In this document: piece by piece, positions 7,101-9,739 of the stretch
Position numbering within the stretch: the stretch's first letter is position 1
Layout of the letters: each line of letters opens with the position of its first letter
Source of the DNA: Methanobacteriota archaeon
GTDB taxonomy: Archaea > Thermoplasmatota > DTKX01 > GCA-020343715
NCBI GenBank assembly: GCA_030594725.1
Contig: JAUVEQ010000070.1
Span: forward strand, 1-9,739
Length of the DNA stretch: 9,739 nucleotides
Reading direction: 5' to 3'
Program-made: the position numbers and the translations under genes
The notes under the pieces: generated by a model
What the model saw: only the letters and a program-made list of their open reading frames with translations
What the model was told of the DNA's origin: nothing
Databases searched by the model: none

Positions 7101-8016
7101 AGCCCCCACTGGGACAATCTCCATATGGGGGACTTTGGAATACACATCGGATTGGACCGTCCATGTCTACATCGAGGTTGATGACGAGACCTCGGGTGTG
7201 GCCATGGTGGGTCTCTCGGAATCACCTGGCAGCATGGAGCCCGACCTTGTACCACCTGATGAATACTACGAATGGACCTTCGAGGGCGATGATGGCGAGA
7301 GGACCATCTATGTGGTAGTGTCCGATCATGCGGGTAACTTGGTCGAGCTTTCCGATAGCATCTTCATCGATGACACCATGCCATCTGGGACCATAGTCAT
7401 CGATGGAGGTGCAGAGTACACCAACAGCAGAACGGTGACCATCGACATCGCCGTAACTGATGATGGATCCGGGCTCGACACGATGGCAGCCTCGATCGAT
7501 GGTCCCCCGGACGGGGCCTCTGAATGGGTCACTGTCGATGACACCATGGAATGGGAGCTTCCCGTTGGCGATGGGCCTGTGACCGTCTACTTTGCGGTCG
7601 GGGACAGAGCGGGCAACATCAGGCACTGGTTGCCATCGATAATCCTCGATACCACGGCACCCATCATCATCATCAAAGGTCCGCTCAAGGTCAAGACCGA
7701 TAGCGAATCGGTCACCATCGACCTCAGCATAACGGACGCCATCGACGATGATGTCGCAGCCCAGTACCGCATAGATAATGGAACCTGGAAGGACGTTCCG
7801 TCACAGAAGTTCAAGATCAAGGTGGGCGAGGGCAAGCACGTGGTGGAGATCCGGGCCATCGATGATGCCGGGAACGAGGCCAATGGAATGGTCGAATTGG
7901 AATACACACCCACGTTCAATCTCTCGTCTGCAAGCCTGCTCATCATCATAATAATAATCGTTGTCGTCGGGCTTGTGGGATACTACGTTTGGAAGCAGAA
8001 GGCCCAAGAGGATTAG
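4111..8016 (+). CDS. Giant membrane-anchored surface protein: glycosidase-like beta-propeller plus Ig-like repeat array
   Basis: 1301 residues, exported and membrane-held. Residues 1-27 are a signal peptide (IIRILPVLTVLMFILPTATP). Residues ~105-382 look like a five-bladed propeller of the GH43/GH32/GH130 kind, with repeated blade motifs: STYYLYYAGG...IGLATSTDGENWT (blade 1), AAPVIYHDGTKFHLYYS, TYRLYYWG...LGLATSTDLKKWT, TYRLWSSSG and GMREPVFLDEGDHSLVFS. Residues ~389-475 form a beta-sandwich (DAGGAVTIDGVGWSF...ARYFKYKVEF). After a short module with GSWKDVP (~481-534) come Ig-like repeats from ~538, then a second WKDVP module (1215-1266), a hydrophobic helix (~1273-1292) and tail KQKAQED. The ATG fits the signal peptide, the TATA box and GGGTGG at 4101. 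Acidic candidates exist (D115, D230, E350), but catalytic residues cannot be assigned safely, so it may bind rather than cleave glycans. The 5' part is AT-richer than the repeats. Domain plan is clear; substrate and activity are unknown. Confidence 0.85.
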   Translation: MSKLGIIRILPVLTVLMFILPTATPSEGINVNLSTTIPEFILDDNITLEGTIHGENVTIRHNTSNEFSGGSLHNVTVDSDTVLHKPEVKWAITNSGNAILENSGSSSWDITLRGMDVIKVNSTYYLYYAGGSMWQYCHIGLATSTDGENWTKFWNNPVLRVRKFNGDPDRSYAAPVIYHDGTKFHLYYSRWDGFGLDIHYAYSDDGTNFTRYANNPIVNHGPATTSWNHDTQPACFFNDSGTYRLYYWGHAQLQPMHLGLATSTDLKKWTNHPNNPLRKADTSTWESRDTTYGTMEKSNNTYRLWSSSGIGGGSWSVGWLWSDNGVDFVDSGSAILVPKAGTIYAKGMREPVFLDEGDHSLVFSRCYNGNDVVSYGSFKVMTSKMNGTYTSKPHDAGGAVTIDGVGWSFNTTWGGRMESYLSWSNDSATWTPWSQIHSSAELNGVTARYFKYKVEFIATGDWMRSRLNWFEMKFNSPAATLQIKVGNGSWKDVPFQDNAWNITVNLTDGDYDILLKGINTILNEDQMTIPVKVDLFPPTGNITLVDGEPVTNNTEIDFELQANDTHEVTHFKISTLPDLIGASWQPFSTSGTFYYGGPDGNVKLYVAFLDEAGRISQIMNDTITVDTNAPTARVSINDGDRYTNSTKVDLTVEWFDLTDIVGMKLSTTPDVGTWGDPVLPAHNIRFEMGPGDGVRTVYIWLMDEAGWTTVVNDTIILDTLPPMVGLLIDDDEPYTNGRDVTLGIVTYDEAPVEVMIKNKGDVWPSRWQTMTSPATVDWTLSSGDDGGREVIVRARDAAGNIAMSSDLIVLDTTPPRGELLIDAGASYTGDTLVRCGLMAEDDTSGLHGMRVSNRPDFSGTSIEPITSEFDWILLAGDGPKTIYIELEDRAGLTATISATITIDVTQPEGYILIDDGAEFATDESVTISFTVTDALSGVDVYRISEDPFFSEEIWEPFSPTITWDMSQGEGSRYLFAQVRDVIGNVVTLTDSIILDTVAPTGTISIWGTLEYTSDWTVHVYIEVDDETSGVAMVGLSESPGSMEPDLVPPDEYYEWTFEGDDGERTIYVVVSDHAGNLVELSDSIFIDDTMPSGTIVIDGGAEYTNSRTVTIDIAVTDDGSGLDTMAASIDGPPDGASEWVTVDDTMEWELPVGDGPVTVYFAVGDRAGNIRHWLPSIILDTTAPIIIIKGPLKVKTDSESVTIDLSITDAIDDDVAAQYRIDNGTWKDVPSQKFKIKVGEGKHVVEIRAIDDAGNEANGMVELEYTPTFNLSSASLLIIIIIIVVVGLVGYYVWKQKAQED
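5722..7659 (+). repeat. Seven tandem Ig-like repeats of 92-93 residues within the giant surface protein
   Basis: The linker proline of each repeat falls at residues 538, 630, 722, 815, 907, 999 and 1091, with a divergent eighth unit from 1184, so spacing is 92, 92, 93, 92, 92, 92 and 93. Each unit runs (A/P)P-T/S-G-x-I-x-I-DxGxxYTN, then a strand ending in VTDxxSGVxxMxIS, a W-containing turn, GDGxxTVYxxxxDxAGN, and DSIILDTT leading to the next proline. This is the Ig-like repeat common in large archaeal and bacterial surface proteins; it usually acts as a rigid stalk. The copies differ clearly at the DNA level, so the duplications are old. Confidence 0.85.
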
Positions 8017-8046
8017 GACCCCCTTCGGCAACTAGGGTTCGGATCA

Positions 8047-8062
8047 CCCTTCTAGGGATTTT
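8047..8062 (+). terminator. Possible terminator after the giant surface protein gene
   Basis: CCCT-TCT-AGGG forms a short 4-base-pair hairpin followed by ATTTT, about 30 bases after the stop. The stem is weak, and archaeal termination depends mainly on T-runs, so this is only a candidate. The rest of the 146-base convergent gap (8017-8162) shows no gene; it has a small ATGTG/CACAT inverted repeat (8104-8114) and GGCCGGCC (8150-8157). Confidence 0.25.
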
Positions 8063-8162
8063 CTACCTGGCAAGCAATAAGATTGTGCGGGATCTGGTCG
8101 TATATGTGCCACATGCATGAATCCAATAATCATGTTGGTCGTATCCTTGGGCCGGCCGGGAC

Positions 8163-9104
8163 CTAATCGAAGACCACGACCATACTGAACTCGATGGCAC
8201 CGTCGTCGTCATCGGTATCTCCGGATCCATCGTCCTCCCCGCTCGAGCTACAACCGCTGACATCACCCGTCCACGTCCCCGTTATCAGGTCCAGGTTCAC
8301 GCGGAGGGTCCTGTCCGTCGTGGGTGAGATATCGATCTGGTCGTTTGCACCCCTCGAGTCGTCATCCCAGCAGTTGATCTCGATGTCCCAAGAGGTCCTG
8401 TTGTCTGGGATGTTCACCGTGAAGGTCTGGTTGATCTCCCAAACGTCTCCCACGGACATGATGTGGTTCCCTGACACGGGGACCCTGATCGGTTCACCCC
8501 CATCCAGGACGTGGATCACGATCCAGACCTGGGAGCCGTTCGGATCCGTCTCGTCCTTCTCGTCCTCGTCCACCTGATCGAGCAGGGTGAACAGGATCAA
8601 CGTGATCTCGATCGAAGCATCCACGAGGGGGAACTCGTCGACCTCGTCGGGGACGCCATCATTGTCATCGTCGGTGTCGGCGTTGTTACCCGTACCGTCC
8701 CCATCTGCGTCCTCCCATTCATCTGGGTCCTGTGGGAACGCATCGATGTTGTTCCCGTACGTATCATCGTCCGAATCCTTCCACTCTGAGGCATTGTTCG
8801 GGAAGGCATCCTCGTTATCGGCCACACCATCGCCGTCCGTGTCCTTGTCGCTGACACCCACGTAGTATGCAGTGAGAGCGATCAGGACCAGGATGCCGAC
8901 CACAATTACCAGCGACCATATGGGTACTGTTGGACCGGCCTTGGGTTCGGACGGCCCCCCATCCCGGTCCGGTGCGTCGTCCAGTCCGGCCTCCTTGGAT
9001 ACGATGGCATACTGGCCCACTTCCTCCTCCTCCGTCGTAATATCGGGTGCGGAGGTCGCATCCACCTCGACAGTTGATCTGTCCCAGAAGGCAAGGAAGA
9101 GCAT
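8163..9104 (-). CDS. Membrane-anchored protein with thrombospondin-3-like calcium-binding stalk and beta-rich outer domain
   Basis: 313 residues. An acidic N-terminal tail (~1-58; TTEEEEVG, DDAPDRDGG) has no signal peptide and precedes a single helix (~61-84; PIWSLVIVVGILVLIALTAYY). Then comes a calcium-binding stalk (~86-159) with DKDTDGDGVADNEDAFPNN, WKDSDDDTYGNNIDAFPQDP and WEDADGDGTGNNADTDDDND, the type-3 repeat with FP..EW spacers frequent in marine Thermoplasmatota proteins. Residues ~162-313 are beta-rich with acidic clusters (DEDEKDETDPN, NCWDDDSRGANDQIDI, a terminal DDDDGAIEFSMVVVFD), possibly C2-like; I do not recognise a named family. The likely topology is tail inside, stalk and domain outside. 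The frame extends to ATG 9197, but ATG 9104 is preferred: GGTGA (9109-9113) lies 4 bases before it and a TTTTTTTATT box (9144-9153) is at promoter distance, inside the longer reading. The calcium role is inferred from the repeat family. Confidence 0.8.
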   Translation of the reverse strand: MLFLAFWDRSTVEVDATSAPDITTEEEEVGQYAIVSKEAGLDDAPDRDGGPSEPKAGPTVPIWSLVIVVGILVLIALTAYYVGVSDKDTDGDGVADNEDAFPNNASEWKDSDDDTYGNNIDAFPQDPDEWEDADGDGTGNNADTDDDNDGVPDEVDEFPLVDASIEITLILFTLLDQVDEDEKDETDPNGSQVWIVIHVLDGGEPIRVPVSGNHIMSVGDVWEINQTFTVNIPDNRTSWDIEINCWDDDSRGANDQIDISPTTDRTLRVNLDLITGTWTGDVSGCSSSGEDDGSGDTDDDDGAIEFSMVVVFD

Positions 9105-9108
9105 AAAT

Positions 9109-9113
9109 TCACC
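9109..9113 (-). promoter_or_regulatory. Shine-Dalgarno site that fixes the start at 9104
   Basis: Read on the minus strand, GGTGA followed by ATTT and then ATG. GGTGA matches the archaeal anti-Shine-Dalgarno target (GGAGGTGATC). It is the clearest ribosome binding site in the window and argues against the upstream ATGs at 9164 and 9197. Confidence 0.6.
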
Positions 9114-9143
9114 ATTTCTGGCCCTACCCACTTTCGTTATTGG

Positions 9144-9153
9144 AATAAAAAAA
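9144..9153 (-). promoter_or_regulatory. Box A promoter of the calcium-stalk gene, possibly also a T-run terminator
   Basis: Minus-strand TTTTTTTATT, centred about 26 bases before a predicted transcription start near 9122, which leaves an ~18-base leader carrying the GGTGA site. It lies ~41 bases past the stop of the upstream same-strand gene, and its seven-T run could also end that gene's transcript. Confidence 0.45.
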
Positions 9154-9193
9154 GCTTCGCGCATGATTCTAAGAAAACGAGAATCTCCCTGAT

Positions 9194-9739
9194 TCATGGG
9201 TCCTGGGAGTCGTCGATATCCCCTCTGGCCATCCTCTCGAGCCTGTCATGGGTGGCTAACGCCTCTGCCAAGGGCGTCCGGTCGTAGAACGTGACATCTG
9301 GCAGCAAGGTCCTGAGGTCCCGAACCAGGGTGTCAGCGTCCTTTACGGACCTTATCGAATGCGTGGTCGCGCTCCAGGGTGGCGAACCCGGCTCGAATAT
9401 GTCGAACGCGATGAAGTACTCCGTCGGTTGCAGGCCCGCCCTCCTCTTGATGAAGAGACTGAACGAGCCCAGGTGGTTGAGCTGGAACTCCTCCCTCTCG
9501 ACGGTCATCGTGTAGTCCTCTATGGTCACCCATGGCCTCTGGCTGTAGACGACGATCATGAGCAGTCCCACGAAGATGCTCAAGAACATGGCAATGGTAA
9601 GCAGGAAGTCGGTACTGACCCCCTCATCCGGATCGATCGTTGCCAGACCGATCAGTAATGGTGAGTAGAACAGAACGGGTATCAGGATGTAACCCCAGAG
9701 CTTCCTGGTCTTGAGGTTCTTGGGGAACTCGTACCTCGA
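9194..9739 (-). CDS. Two-helix membrane protein of unknown function, N-terminus outside the window
   Basis: The frame is open to the right edge, so only the last 181 residues are visible. The visible part begins SRYEFPKNLKTRKLWGY and has two hydrophobic helices (~14-35, GYILIPVLFYSPLLIGLA; ~44-66, FLLTIAMFLSIFVGLLMIVV) joined by a short acidic loop (DPDEGVSTD). A ~115-residue soluble domain follows, with likely beta strands (WVTIEDYTMTVEREEFQL, FSLFIKRRAG, EYFIAFDIF) and an acidic helical end (RMARGDIDDSQDP). The positive charges before helix 1 suggest both ends are cytoplasmic. I recognise no family; the helix-pair-plus-beta-domain layout resembles membrane proteins with a PH-like domain, but that is a guess. 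It is followed after ~89 bases by the calcium-stalk gene on the same strand, which has its own promoter signal. Confidence 0.7.
   Translation of the reverse strand, partial: SRYEFPKNLKTRKLWGYILIPVLFYSPLLIGLATIDPDEGVSTDFLLTIAMFLSIFVGLLMIVVYSQRPWVTIEDYTMTVEREEFQLNHLGSFSLFIKRRAGLQPTEYFIAFDIFEPGSPPWSATTHSIRSVKDADTLVRDLRTLLPDVTFYDRTPLAEALATHDRLERMARGDIDDSQDP

Noticed and set aside
7222..7626. Minus-strand open frame of 134 codons inside the Ig array
   Set aside because: Shadow of the repeat-coding strand; there is no ribosome binding site, promoter or protein-like pattern.
8099..8130. TATA-like GTATATG on the plus strand, possible antisense RNA to the calcium-stalk gene
   Set aside because: Only a weak box with no further support downstream; not enough to call a transcript.
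8095..8144. Direct repeat TGGTCGTAT (8095-8103 and 8136-8144) in the convergent gap
   Set aside because: Nine bases occurring twice, no third copy and no array; compatible with chance.
9105..9197. 31-residue N-terminal extension of the calcium-stalk protein
   Set aside because: It would be encoded across the box A promoter and the GGTGA site, and it overlaps the stop of the preceding gene.

Overview
The window looks like archaeal chromosome, most likely a member of the Thermoplasmatota; this is inference. Nearly every gene start has a TATA/box A element 22-28 bases upstream, several starts look leaderless, and one start has the archaeal Shine-Dalgarno form GGTGA. The proteins also fit: a HdrA-type flavoprotein, surface proteins held by one C-terminal membrane helix, dense N-glycosylation sequons, and a calcium-binding stalk of the DxDxDG...FP..EW type. 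Most genes are rich in G and C at the third codon position; the start of the giant gene is visibly more AT-rich.

Layout, left to right. (1) The C-terminal ~300 residues of a HdrA-like heterodisulfide reductase subunit run in from the left edge. (2) A small secreted fibronectin-III-like protein with a C-terminal membrane anchor has its own promoter and a probable TTG start. (3) A ten-helix EamA/DMT-family transporter is probably leaderless. (4) About 310 bases (2476-2783) hold no convincing gene but do hold a strong TATA box inside a 16-base block that nearly copies the promoter of the transporter gene. (5) On the minus strand is a complete M24-family (Xaa-Pro peptidase-like) enzyme with all five metal ligands. 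(6) Diverging from it is a 1301-residue surface protein: signal peptide, predicted five-bladed beta-propeller resembling GH43/GH130-type glycosidases, a beta-sandwich, seven Ig-like repeats of 92-93 residues plus a divergent eighth, and a C-terminal membrane helix. (7) Converging on it from the minus strand is a membrane protein with an acidic N-terminal tail, one helix, a thrombospondin-3-like calcium-binding stalk and a beta-rich outer domain. (8) The window ends in a two-helix membrane protein of unknown function whose N-terminus lies outside.

These genes do not form one operon. Each has its own promoter signal, and the common theme is the cell envelope: three different surface-anchored proteins (2, 6, 7) with a transporter and a peptidase between them. 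The giant protein is the most interesting item. Its putative sugar-acting head and first Ig repeats are crowded with N-glycosylation sequons, while the next 510 residues have none; a related small module sits at both ends of its Ig array. I saw no CRISPR array, transposase, tRNA, rRNA or defence system.
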